From an uncultured Oscillospiraceae bacterium (GTDB lineage Bacteria > Bacillota_A > Clostridia > Oscillospirales > Acutalibacteraceae), in contig CAJUTL010000007.1 in the NCBI GenBank assembly GCA_910589395.1, forward strand, positions 51,814 to 99,670: DNA of 47,857 nucleotides, written 5' to 3'. Position 1 is the first letter of the stretch. Every line of letters starts with the position of its first letter. Below are positions 30,763 to 40,900 of this stretch, piece after piece. A model generated the notes under the pieces. That model ran no database searches. It had not been told where the DNA came from and saw nothing but the letters and a program-made list of their open reading frames with translations. Both the position numbers and the translations under genes were made by a program.

Positions 30763-32532
30763 GTGGTCGAAGCAATGAGCAGGCAGGTGGAAAAAGCAAA
30801 AAAAGGCACGCTGAAAAAGGTGCTTTCCTATCTTCGCCGGTATTGGTTTTTTATGGCGCTGTCCGTTTTGCTGGCGGCGGCTTCCGTGGCGGCGTCTCTC
30901 TATATCCCGATCCTTACCGGCAGCGCGGTGGACTTGATCCTCGGTCCCGGGCAGGTGGATTTTTCCGGGATCTTCCGGATCCTTGTGAAAATCGGCATTG
31001 CCATCGGTGTGGCGGCCCTGTGCCAGTGGACCATGAACGTAAGCAATAACCATGTGGCCTACCGTGTGGTACGGGATATTCGGCAGGACGCCTTCCGCAG
31101 GCTGCAAAAGCTGCCGCTGCGCTATCTGGATTCCCACCCGGCGGGGGAGGTAGTCAGCCGCATGGTGGCTGATGTGGATCAGTTTGCCGATGGGCTGCTC
31201 ATGGGTTTTACTCAGCTGTTTACCGGGGTGCTGACCATTCTCGGCACGCTGTTTTTCATGTTTTCCGTGAATGTGGGCATTTCTCTGGTGGTGGTGCTGG
31301 TCACCCCCGTTTCTCTGTTTGTGGCGGCCTTTATCGCCAAGCGCACCTATGATATGTTCCGGCTGCAATCCCAGGTGCGGGGGGAACAGACAGGCTTTGT
31401 AGAGGAAATGGTGGGAGAGCAGAAGGTGGTGCAGGCCTTCGGCAGGGAAAAGAAGGCGCTGGAGCAGTTTGACGAGGTCAACGAGCGGCTGCGCAAATGC
31501 TCTCTGCGGGCTATTTTCTTTTCCTCCATTACCAACCCCTCCACCCGGTTTGTCAATTCCCTGGTGTATACGGGAGTGGGCCTGGTAGGGGCGCTTTCCG
31601 TGGTGGGCGGCGGCCTTACCGTAGGCCAGCTTTCCTGCTTTTTGAGCTATGCGAATCAATACACCAAGCCCTTTAATGAAATTTCCGGTGTGGTGACAGA
31701 GCTGCAAAACGCCTTGGCCTGCGCGGGCAGAGTGTTCGAGCTCATAGAAGAGGAGCCTCAGCTTCCGGACAGCCCGAATGCGGTACAGCTGGAGCATGTG
31801 GAGGGCCGGGTCTCCATCGAGGACGTGTTCTTTGCCTATCAAAAGGGTCAGCGGCTCATCGAGCATTTCAATTTAGAGGTAAAGCCCGGCCAGCGGGTAG
31901 CCCTGGTGGGTCCCACCGGCTGCGGCAAAACTACCGTCATCAACCTTCTGATGCGGTTTTATGATGTGGATTCCGGCGTGATCCGGGTGGAGGGCACGGA
32001 TATCCGGGAGGTCACCCGGAACAGCCTGCGGAAAAACTACGGCATGGTGTTGCAGGATACCTGGCTCAAGCAGGGAACGATCCGGGAAAATATCGCCTAC
32101 GGCAAGCCGGAGGCCACCCTGGAGGAGGTGGTGGAGGCGGCCAAAGCCGCCCATGCCCACAGCTTCATTAAGCGCCTGCCCCAGGGATACGATACCGTCA
32201 TCGGCGAGGACGGCGGCGCCATCAGCCAGGGACAAAAGCAGCTTTTGTGCATTGCCCGGGTGATGCTCTGCCTGCCGCCCATGCTGATTCTGGACGAGGC
32301 CACCTCCTCCATTGATACCCGCACCGAAGCCCGCATTCAAAAGGCCTTTGCCAAAATGATGCAGGGCCGCACCAGCTTCATCGTGGCCCACCGCCTTTCC
32401 ACCATTCAGGACGCCGATGTGATCCTGGTCATGCGGGACGGCCATATCATCGAGCAGGGAAGCCATCAGGCACTGCTGGCCCAGGGCGGCTTCTACGCCG
32501 AACTCTACAACAGCCAGTTCGCGGCGGGGTGA
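30763..32532 (+). CDS. ABC exporter half-transporter, canonical subunit
   Basis: 589 aa. N-terminal basic segment, six-helix membrane domain and ATPase domain with Walker A GPTGCGKTT (~383), signature ISQGQKQLL and Walker B LILDEATSSID with the normal glutamate. Together with the preceding gene it should form a heterodimeric exporter with one consensus and one degenerate site (the signature ISQGQ here serves the partner's site). GTG 30763 with GGAG five bases upstream is the likely start; ATG 30775 is possible. Confidence 0.92.
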   Translation: MVEAMSRQVEKAKKGTLKKVLSYLRRYWFFMALSVLLAAASVAASLYIPILTGSAVDLILGPGQVDFSGIFRILVKIGIAIGVAALCQWTMNVSNNHVAYRVVRDIRQDAFRRLQKLPLRYLDSHPAGEVVSRMVADVDQFADGLLMGFTQLFTGVLTILGTLFFMFSVNVGISLVVVLVTPVSLFVAAFIAKRTYDMFRLQSQVRGEQTGFVEEMVGEQKVVQAFGREKKALEQFDEVNERLRKCSLRAIFFSSITNPSTRFVNSLVYTGVGLVGALSVVGGGLTVGQLSCFLSYANQYTKPFNEISGVVTELQNALACAGRVFELIEEEPQLPDSPNAVQLEHVEGRVSIEDVFFAYQKGQRLIEHFNLEVKPGQRVALVGPTGCGKTTVINLLMRFYDVDSGVIRVEGTDIREVTRNSLRKNYGMVLQDTWLKQGTIRENIAYGKPEATLEEVVEAAKAAHAHSFIKRLPQGYDTVIGEDGGAISQGQKQLLCIARVMLCLPPMLILDEATSSIDTRTEARIQKAFAKMMQGRTSFIVAHRLSTIQDADVILVMRDGHIIEQGSHQALLAQGGFYAELYNSQFAAG

Positions 32533-32555
32533 TGTAAGATTTAAGGTGTGGGCAG

Positions 32556-32850
32556 AGTTTGATAAATTGGAATTTAGCGGTTACCCGCCCATTTTCTATT
32601 TTGTCATTACTGAACAGAAAGCAAGGCAGCCTTGCTTTCTCGGTGAAGAATCTCGTCCTTTGTTCTTTTGCCCTGGAATCAAGGGCGAGATTCTTCGCCA
32701 AGAAAGCTATCGCTTTCTGCGTTCCCCAGAATGACAAAAAAGAGAACTTTCCCTTTGCCCTTCTACACAGAGAATGAAGGACGAGATCCTTCGCCTACGG
32801 CTCAGAATGACAGTGAGGGGCTCTCCTCTAACAACTAACAGCTAACGATG
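32556..32850. repeat. Complex TGTCATTCTGAG repeat cluster, copy 6
   Basis: TAAATTGGAATTTA module (about 32565), then a full element (32602-32736) whose arms carry palindromic inserts: AGAAAGCAAGG-CAG-CCTTGCTTTCT in the left and AGAAAGC-TATC-GCTTTCT in the right. A right half element follows (about 32777-32812), then CTAACAACTAACAGCTAACG. No gene. Confidence 0.85.
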
Positions 32851-32882
32851 AACAACTATTACCCCGAAAGGAGCCGGTCAAT

Positions 32883-33335
32883 ATGGAACCTGTGAAAAAG
32901 GACGGAATGGAGGGGCTGTATCAAGCACTTCTTCAGCGGGCGGCGGAGGCCAGGGAAACGGCGTACTGCCCCTATTCCGGCTTTGCGGTGGGGGCGGCGC
33001 TGCTGTGCGCGGACGGTACGGTGTATTCCGGCTGCAATATTGAGTGCGCTTCCCTTTCGCCGGGAAGCTGCGCGGAGCGCACCGCTTTTTTTCGGGCGGT
33101 AGGAGACGGAAAGCGGGAGTTTCTCGCCATTGCCATAGCGGGCGGCCCGGCCCATGAGCCGCCCAGGGAGCTTTGCCCGCCCTGCGGCGTGTGCAGGCAG
33201 GTCATGCGGGAGTTCTGCGGGCCGGATTTTGAGATCCTTCTCACAGACGGAACAAACCAAAAGCGGTATACCCTGGCGGAGCTGCTGCCCGTTTCCTTTG
33301 GGCCGGAGCAGCTGGGAGAGCGGGAAAAGTGTTGA
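32883..33335 (+). CDS. cdd: Cytidine deaminase
   Basis: 150-aa deaminase converting (deoxy)cytidine to (deoxy)uridine. AYCPYSGFAVGAAL is the N-terminal signature, SGCNIECAS holds the substrate-binding Asn and Glu, CAERTAFF the zinc ligand Cys and catalytic Glu, and PCGVCRQ the other two zinc cysteines. It is slightly longer than the usual ~130-aa form because of the C-terminus. ATG after GAAAGGAG. The next gene supplies the following step of pyrimidine salvage. Confidence 0.95.
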   Translation: MEPVKKDGMEGLYQALLQRAAEARETAYCPYSGFAVGAALLCADGTVYSGCNIECASLSPGSCAERTAFFRAVGDGKREFLAIAIAGGPAHEPPRELCPPCGVCRQVMREFCGPDFEILLTDGTNQKRYTLAELLPVSFGPEQLGEREKC

Positions 33336-33386
33336 AGCCTGTTTCCCTTGTTTGTGGGAACAAGCTCCGGAAAAGGAGGCGGTTTT

Positions 33387-34697
33387 GTGCGCATGGTGGA
33401 TATCATTCACAAAAAACGGGAGGGCGGTGAACTGACGGAGCAGGAGCTTGTCTTTTTTGTCCGAGGCTTTTCCGAAGGGAAGATCCCCGATTACCAGGCC
33501 TCCGCCTTTTTGATGGCGGTTCTTTTTCGCGGCATGACCCGCCGGGAAACGGCCTGCCTCACTTTGGAAATGGCCCATTCCGGAGAGATGGCGGAGCTTT
33601 CCGCCATCGACGGGGTGAAGGTGGATAAGCACTCCACCGGGGGAGTGGGAGATAAAACCACCCTGATCTGCGGGCCCATTGCCGCGGCCTGCGGGGTGAA
33701 GATCGCCAAAATGAGCGGCCGGGGGCTGGGGCATACCGGCGGCACGGTGGATAAGCTGGAAAGCATTCCCGGATTTCGCACGGAGCTGCCCCGGGAGGAA
33801 TTTTTCTCCGTTGTAAACCGCACCGGAATGGCTCTGATCGGCCAGTCCGGAAATCTTTGCCCGGCGGATAAAAAGCTTTACGCCCTGCGGGACGTGACCG
33901 GCACGGTGGAAAGCCTGCCGCTGATCGCCTCCAGCATCATGTCAAAAAAGCTGGCCGCCGGAGCGGATGCTATTTTGCTGGATGTAAAAATGGGCTCCGG
34001 CGCGTTTTTGAAAAGTCGGAAAGATGCCCGTGCTCTGGCGGAGGAAATGGTGCGTATTGGCCAGAGCGCGGGGCGGAAGACCCTTGCCCTGATCACGGAT
34101 ATGGATCTGCCGCTGGGCAGGAAGATCGGCAACGCCCTGGAGGTACAGGAGGCCTGTGAGGTTCTGCGGGGAACGGGAGAAAAGCGGATTTCCGCTTTAT
34201 GCTTGGAGCTTGCGGCAAACATGATCTATCTGGGCCGGCAGGCGGAATCCCCGGAGGAAGCCCGGGAAAAGGCGAAGCAGGCGGTAAGCTCCGGCGCGGC
34301 CTTTGAGAAGCTCTGCGAAACGGCGGAGGCTCAGGGCGGGGACAGTTCCTTCCTGCGGGAACCGGAAAAGCTTTCACTCTCTCCTGTAAGGAAAGAGGTG
34401 CGTGCACCCGAAACGGGCTGGATCACCGCACTGAACGCGGAGGAATGCGGGCTTGCCGCCATGGAACTGGGGGCCGGCCGGGAAACAAAGGAAAGCAAAA
34501 TCGACCTCGGCGCGGGGATCTCCCTTCTCAAAACAAAGGGAGATCCCGTCATAGCCGGGGAGCCCCTTGCCCTGCTGTACAGTGAAAGCGAGGAAAAGTG
34601 CCGCCGAGGCGAGGAACGCCTGCTTTCCGCGCTGCGGTTGGGCCCCGCGCGGCCCAAGGAAGAGCCCCTGATTTTAGAGCGGGTCGAGGCGGAATAA
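33387..34697 (+). CDS. pdp: Pyrimidine-nucleoside phosphorylase
   Basis: 436 aa. It phosphorolyses uridine/thymidine to base and (deoxy)ribose-1-phosphate. MRMVDIIHKKREGGELT matches the N-terminus of B. subtilis Pdp, and KVDKHSTGGVGDKTTL, KMSGRGLGHTGGTVDKLE and SGAFLKS are catalytic-domain motifs. GTG 33387, eight bases after GGAGG, gives the family N-terminus; the frame is open from 33348. 51 bp after cdd, so the two form a pyrimidine salvage operon ending at the terminator at 34752. Confidence 0.95.
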   Translation: MRMVDIIHKKREGGELTEQELVFFVRGFSEGKIPDYQASAFLMAVLFRGMTRRETACLTLEMAHSGEMAELSAIDGVKVDKHSTGGVGDKTTLICGPIAAACGVKIAKMSGRGLGHTGGTVDKLESIPGFRTELPREEFFSVVNRTGMALIGQSGNLCPADKKLYALRDVTGTVESLPLIASSIMSKKLAAGADAILLDVKMGSGAFLKSRKDARALAEEMVRIGQSAGRKTLALITDMDLPLGRKIGNALEVQEACEVLRGTGEKRISALCLELAANMIYLGRQAESPEEAREKAKQAVSSGAAFEKLCETAEAQGGDSSFLREPEKLSLSPVRKEVRAPETGWITALNAEECGLAAMELGAGRETKESKIDLGAGISLLKTKGDPVIAGEPLALLYSESEEKCRRGEERLLSALRLGPARPKEEPLILERVEAE

Positions 34698-34751
34698 CGC
34701 CTGCCTAGGCCGGGACCTCAAGCGGCTGACCTTTTGACTGAATGAAACAAG

Positions 34752-34787
34752 AAACAGGAGACATGGAAATATGCCTCCTGTTTTTTG
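34752..34787 (+). terminator. Terminator after pdp
   Basis: AACAGGAG (34753-34760) pairs with CTCCTGTT (34775-34782), followed by TTTT; an inner CAT/ATG extends the stem. It lies between the convergent pdp gene and the histidine kinase remnant and may serve both. Confidence 0.85.
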
Positions 34788-34806
34788 CTTTATTCGGAAA
34801 AGAAAA

Positions 34807-34962
34807 TTACAGATCGGATCTGATATTCAGATATGGAACGCAAAGCCGAACCGTAGTCCCTTCTCCTCGCTTGCTTTGATAGGTCAGGCCGTATTCTCCG
34901 CCGTAATACAGCTTGATCCTTTCCATCACATTTTTGATGCCGTAGCCGCTGGAAGAGCCGCA
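34807..34962 (-). pseudogene. C-terminal remnant of a YesM-type sensor histidine kinase
   Basis: On the minus strand about 51 codons ending at a TAA (34807-34809) read GSSSGYGIKNVMERIKLYYG, then GEYGLTYQSKRGEGTTVRL. This is the G2 box and last strands of the HATPase_c domain of LytS/YesM-type kinases. Upstream of GSSSGYG, at about 34962, the similarity stops, and the DNA instead belongs to the giant phage-type gene on the other strand. More than 450 codons of kinase are missing, together with its usual response-regulator partner. Confidence 0.85.
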
Positions 34963-34990
34963 AGTAAATAAAATCTATGGGATCAATGCT

Positions 34991-37900
34991 TTGGGCGGTG
35001 CGAACGTTACTTATGATGTTACCGGTTTTGATGATATCCTCTACGACTACATCAATGGAAACCCCATTGCCCGGCAGGTGGTGGATACTAACGATGCAGT
35101 TGCCAAGAACGGAACGGATACCCATTCCCACTATAAGGATCTGCCGAAAGATGTGGTGGGGCGTTTTAACTGGCTGTATAGGAACGATGGCCCGGAAGCG
35201 GCATATGAGTACATTGATACGGTAACAGATAAGGACTACACCGGGATTCAGGCGCTGCTTTATGGAACCATGAAGGGAGCAGGAACCGTATCTATCGCGG
35301 AAACGCTGGGCTCCGGCGCGGCGTTTCTCTTGAACGACGATGAGATGAAAAAGAAATTGAGCGAAGAGCACGTAAAGTTTGAACAGGATTTGGCAGGCGC
35401 CAGGGAGCAGCACCCGGTTATGGCAACGGCCGGTGAGGTGGGCGGGAACCTTATGATGCTTTCAACGCTCAGCTCCGGGATAGGCACGGCAGGGAAGGCG
35501 CTTGGAGCAGGAAAAGCCGCAACAACCTTTACCGGGAGAGCAGTAAACAGCGCGGCTACCTTTATGGCGGCGGACGCCGTGAGAAACGCGGGCGCGGTAT
35601 CTACCGGGAACATGAGTCCGGAAGAGTATGGAAAATCTGTGGCGATATCCGGAGCGCAGGGGCTTGCCGGAGGTTTGGCGGAAGGGCTTGTGAATACCGG
35701 GATCAGCACCGCGCTGACCAAATCGGGGCTAATGACTCCCTTCATGGAGTTTGTCCGGCAGACAAGCAGCGGCTTTGCGGCGGCAAGCGCAAACATCGGC
35801 ACCGGGTACGCGCTGCGGGAGGAAAAACCCACGAAAGAACAGATGGCAACGGATTTTGTTACCGCCTTTCTGTTCTCTGTGATTCGTGGGGCAATTTCAA
35901 CGAGCCAGACCACGCAGGCAGACAAGGCGAGGCTGGAAAACTCTGTGGGCGCTATCGGCCAGAAATATGAGCAAATGGCCCAGAAGTGGCAAACCATGAG
36001 CCCGGCGGAGCGCGCGGCAATGGCCGGGGACATCATAGACCAGACAAGGCAACTGCAGGGGGCCTTAAACAGCACCTACATAGCAGGACAGCAGGAAACT
36101 GTGAATCAGCTGAACGCGGCCCTGGATTATATTTGCACCGGCATGGAAAGCTATGTGTCCGGAATACAGCCGTATCAGCCCGCGGCAGGGGGAACCGCTG
36201 TGGGAGGAAGCGCCGTGGGGGGAGCCTTTACCGGTTTACCCTTCGCAGGTGGGGGGATCACTTCAAGTTCTGAGGTGACAGCCCTGCAAAATCAGCTTCA
36301 GACTGCCATTACCCAGGGGATCACCGAGCCCGCAGGAAGCGGACTGGCTGAGGGGGTTGTACCCGTGAGAACCGGGGCGCTGCCTACGGCAGAAACAGCA
36401 ACGGGATCTCCTGATGCAAATGCTTATAAAAAAGGAGGCGCTGTTTCCCTCCAGACCGTCAACACGCAGGATGCGGGCGGGAACATCACGCCGTCTGTGC
36501 CGGGACAGGGAGAAAACACGAGACTTTCCAGGGAGGATTTAAACGATTACTTAAAAACCGGAAAAAAGAAAAGTGTCAGGGACGCAAAGCAAGCAGTTGT
36601 TCGTTCTGGGGAAAATGTAATTCTGACAAGTCCCTGGGCAACCAGAGAATTTATTCAGGACGCTATCAGCGGAGAAGCCTTGGGAACCACAAAGGCGTAT
36701 GGAAAAGTCGGCGTGTCTCTGGCAAATGATGTATATTCTGCCTCTGGCGGAAAGCTGGATATCAAGGATTGGTATCTGGAACTGACACCGTATGATTTGA
36801 AGCATGCATTCAGCGAGCATAGCGAAGCGAAAAAAGCAGGCAACATTCCGCTGAGTTTAGAAAACTTTCTCAGTATTCCAGATTATATCGATACCTATGA
36901 TGATGTTCTGAACGTAAAGGAATATGATTCGGGAGACAAAACGATCACACTGGGAAAGAAAATCAACGGGTACAGCGTGATCGTGGAAATGGTATCGGGC
37001 AATAGACATTCTATTCATTTTAAGAATATGTGGGGCCTGGAGACGGAAACGTATGAAAAACAGTATAAAAAAGGAGGCATTGCCTCCCCCCAGACCGTTC
37101 AAGCGTCTTCCGCCAATGATCTCACAAGAGGGTACCGCAATGTCTCCGCGACAGCAGAAAGCTCCCAGCAAGTGCCGGGTGTACGAGCCTCCGGCCATAC
37201 GTCCAAAACCGCTCATGCGAATGAAGCTTCTGCTTTCGATAATAGTATACCCAAGCAAATTCAAAGTGTCAATCCCGGAGTTTTTGGCGAGGCGTCTTTG
37301 CACATGACCCCGATGGAGGCTTTGCAGCGGGCGCAAAACAACAACATATTACAGAGAAACGGAGGAAGCGGATATGGAAGCGAACTGGCGGAAAAGAATG
37401 GAACAGGGGCGGGAATTGCCCAGGGAGGCACAGCAGACAGCGGACAAGTGGCACTTCCTGATGGAGACCCCGGATGGAGAAGTTATGAGCGTGAAACAAG
37501 AAGACATGAGCGAGTACCTGAAGCGGTACGGAACGCCGGTAGAACAAAAGAAAACAGAATCGTCTCCCAGCAGCGGCGAGAAGCGGTAAGGGCTTATGAC
37601 CCGGTAAGCCCGGAAGAGCTGGGCGTACCCTTTGGTTCCTCTGCCGAAACATGTCTCGCGCTGCCGGAAAGCGAATGGGACGAAGAAATTCAAAGAGGCG
37701 TGGAATGGGCCTACAGCAAGGGGATCAGGAAAGTAACGCCTGTTGTTGGAGAAATACTGCTGGAGCAGGACGGGCGAAGCGGGTCGGTGGTGGGAACGAT
37801 CAACGAGGTTTCCGGAGAAATCTTTGTGCGCTGCGACACAGTGACCACCAGCTTCAGTGAAAACCTGGAACACGAAGTGGCCCATCAGATGGCGGCGCCA

Positions 37901-40900
37901 AAGGATGCGGCCGCCTTTGAGCGGCAGGTCAGGGAACGGTTTGGAGAAAAGGCCTGGACGGCCATATTCAATACATACCGCCAGAGGTATTCCGCCATCA
38001 CAAACGGATTTGCGGGAATGGAGGAAGCCGAGATTGCCGCTTATGTCAGTGAGGAGATCATGGCGGACGCCTATTCCGGCGCTGATAAATTCGGGGCAAA
38101 GGCCAGCCTGTACGGGTCGATCGCCGATGAGGTGCTGGAAGGGAATGTGCTTCGGGCGAAGCTGCCGACGACCGCACAGCAGAACGGAAACCCACGGCTG
38201 ACAGAAAATATCCCGGAGGTGCGCGGGCCGCCTGAGGAATTGAATGAAAAACAGCTTGCCGAGGAGGACGAGCTGTGGAACCGGGAAAGATTTGCAGTGG
38301 ACGAGGAAAACGAGGAAGACATCAAAGATATTTCTTTTGCCGACAGCGCCAGATCCTTGCAGAGCATTGGTAGGAAGAGCATAAACAGCTTTACAAGTGA
38401 AGAGATAACAGCGAGCGAGCCGTTTGCAAGAAAATTTTATTCGGAAATGGGCGTGAAGTCCCCCTTCTTCCGGGCATGGTTTGGGGATTGGCGGGTGAAC
38501 GATGAAACGCCTGTTAATATCGCACGAGTTAAAAATATGAAACAATTCAGTGCTGGTGCGACAGAAAATAAAGACACAGGTGTAAAAATTTCCTGGGGCG
38601 ATACTATACGGGCAGAGACATGGACGCACGGCAGAAAAAACGGCAGTATAGATTTTCTCAGGAATATCGATGATATTGTAAAAAACGCTATTCTTCTGGA
38701 TACCCATGCATCTAGTCTTAGCAGCAAGTCAAAATTGAACACCACAGCATTTATGCATTCCTTCTATGCCTTGGCTGAGGGAGAAGATCGATCTGTAAAC
38801 CTTCTGAAACTGTTTGTTGAAGAGGCTGCTACAAGAAGCGGAAGCGATTCTTTCAAGAGAGCTTACGAATTAAAAAACATAGAAAAGGTAGATACCCGCT
38901 ACGGAATCCAGCCGCAAAGCGACCTGTCCGATGGCGAGGTATCTACCATAAATACAATAGCAGACCTGTTCCAGCTTGTCAAGAAGAAAGATCCGGCATT
39001 TCAGCCCAAGCCTGCAAGCGCGGTGGTGGACGAGAACGGAAAACCGTTGGTGGTGTATCACGCAACGAATAGCCAGTTTTCCATGTTTGATAAGAGCTTA
39101 CGAGGGAAAAACACGCTGAATAACGCCATGCAGTGGGATCTTGGAGCAACGGCGCTTGTAGGAGACTGGTTTTCAGATCACGATGTATCAGGAAGAACCG
39201 GGGCCAAACGAACCATGGAGGTGTTCCTTGACATCAAAAATCCCTATGAGACAAGTCTTTACGAACTGGCAGATATGATCGGAGGATTTGCGGATAATTA
39301 TGGAGAAACCCAAGATGCGTTTGACTACAGTGATTATGCTCCAGCGAGAGAAGCGGCGCAGGAGTTCGTGGAGAATCTTCAGGCGAGAGGCTATGATGGG
39401 TTAATAGTCCAAGATCAGGAATTCGGCGGAGTAAGCTACGTTGCTCTGGAACCGGAACAGATCAAAAGCGCCACGGACAATACAGGAACATTTGACAAAG
39501 CGAACCCGGATATACGGTTTTCTGTGTCTGATGAATCGGAAGACAAGCAGGGAATGATGCAGGATATCCGAAGCCGCGCTGACGACCGGGAGGATCACAG
39601 ATACAGTCAGCCCATCAATCTTCGCACCTATACAGAAACTCAGGCGCAGAAGATCGTAGACAAGGCCCATGGGCAGAATATGAGCGTGGAGAAATATCTG
39701 CGGGAACACCGGGAGGTTTACAGCCGGAACGGAAGCTGGGACAAGGAAGCCAGAGAAGCCTTGAAGCTGGAGCAGAAGGCCTGGAGGTTTGCCGCCGGTG
39801 GGGAGGGCGAAGCTAAGCTTGCGGAGCGAGAAGGCGGCGCTAATCAGCTGGCAGATCAGAAAACAGATGAACAGCTGGAAACTGAGGTTGCCGCATTACA
39901 GCAGCAGCTTCGGGAAGCTCGGAAGGAAATGCGGGCGAGAAACGGAGAAGGGGCTTCGCCGCAGAAAGTGGAGAAGAAGCCTATTCAAGAAAGCAAGCCC
40001 ATTCTTGCAAAGCGCGACCTGAAGCGGAATCTTCTGAGCCTGTTCTCTATCCCGGAGGGCAGGAAAGCGGAGCTGGGAAACATGATAGACAGCTATGCCG
40101 ACCGGCTCCGGGAAAACGGACAACTGACCCAGGAGGACAGGGACGCCTTCTTTGACAGAATGTATGAAGAGGGAGTCATGGAAGTACCCGCAGACAGTTA
40201 CTTCCAGGAGGCGAGGGAAGCTGTAAGGGGCAGGAAAATCTATGTGAACGATTCCGTTCGGGCGGAATTTGGAGACGACTGGGGCAGATTTGCAAGACAG
40301 GCTTTCAACTCTCAGATCTATCTAACGAACGACCCTAACGATGCTGGCCCGGACGTATGGAACCAGGAACTGGCGGAGGTGCTACCCGGGCTCTTTGACG
40401 ATCGGGAAACCGATAGCCGCGCTATGTTGGAACGGATCGTTCAGGTGGCCGAGGAAGGCAAGGCACAAAAGATGAGCCTTGCGGAATACGCCTCTTCCCT
40501 GGCAGAGGAAGGGTATGTATCGGAGGACGAGGTTTTAGACAATCTGGAACGGCAAATGGATTGGGCGCTTCGTACCTATGCGGAAAAAGCAAGTCTGGAA
40601 GTGCATCTCAGAGACCGCACCGGAGTAAAGCTGGCCCAGGAACGCGCCAGGCGGAAAGAAAGCATGGAACGGCAGCGGAACAACCGGGAACTGAGGGAAT
40701 TGCAGCAGAAGACCTTAAAACAGTTGCAGTGGATCAGCAAAAACCAGATGAAAGCGCCGGCAGATTTGAAGCAGGCGTTCCAGGACGTGCTGGGAGATAT
40801 CGATATTTTGGCGGTTGGCGCGGCGAATGAAATGAACTGGAGCGACAAGTATAACGCCACGTGGAAGGACCTGAAGGAGATGTATCAGGCGGCGCAGAAG

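Noticed and set aside
30436..31866. 476-codon minus-strand ORF
   Set aside because: Antisense shadow of the two ABC exporter genes, rich in His/Gln/Arg, without ribosome site.
34790..35413. 207-codon minus-strand ORF across the breakpoint
   Set aside because: It is in a different frame from the real histidine kinase remnant and spans two unrelated sequences.
37349..38707. 452-codon minus-strand ORF inside the giant gene
   Set aside because: Antisense to the zincin and LPD segments, whose motifs are clear on the plus strand.
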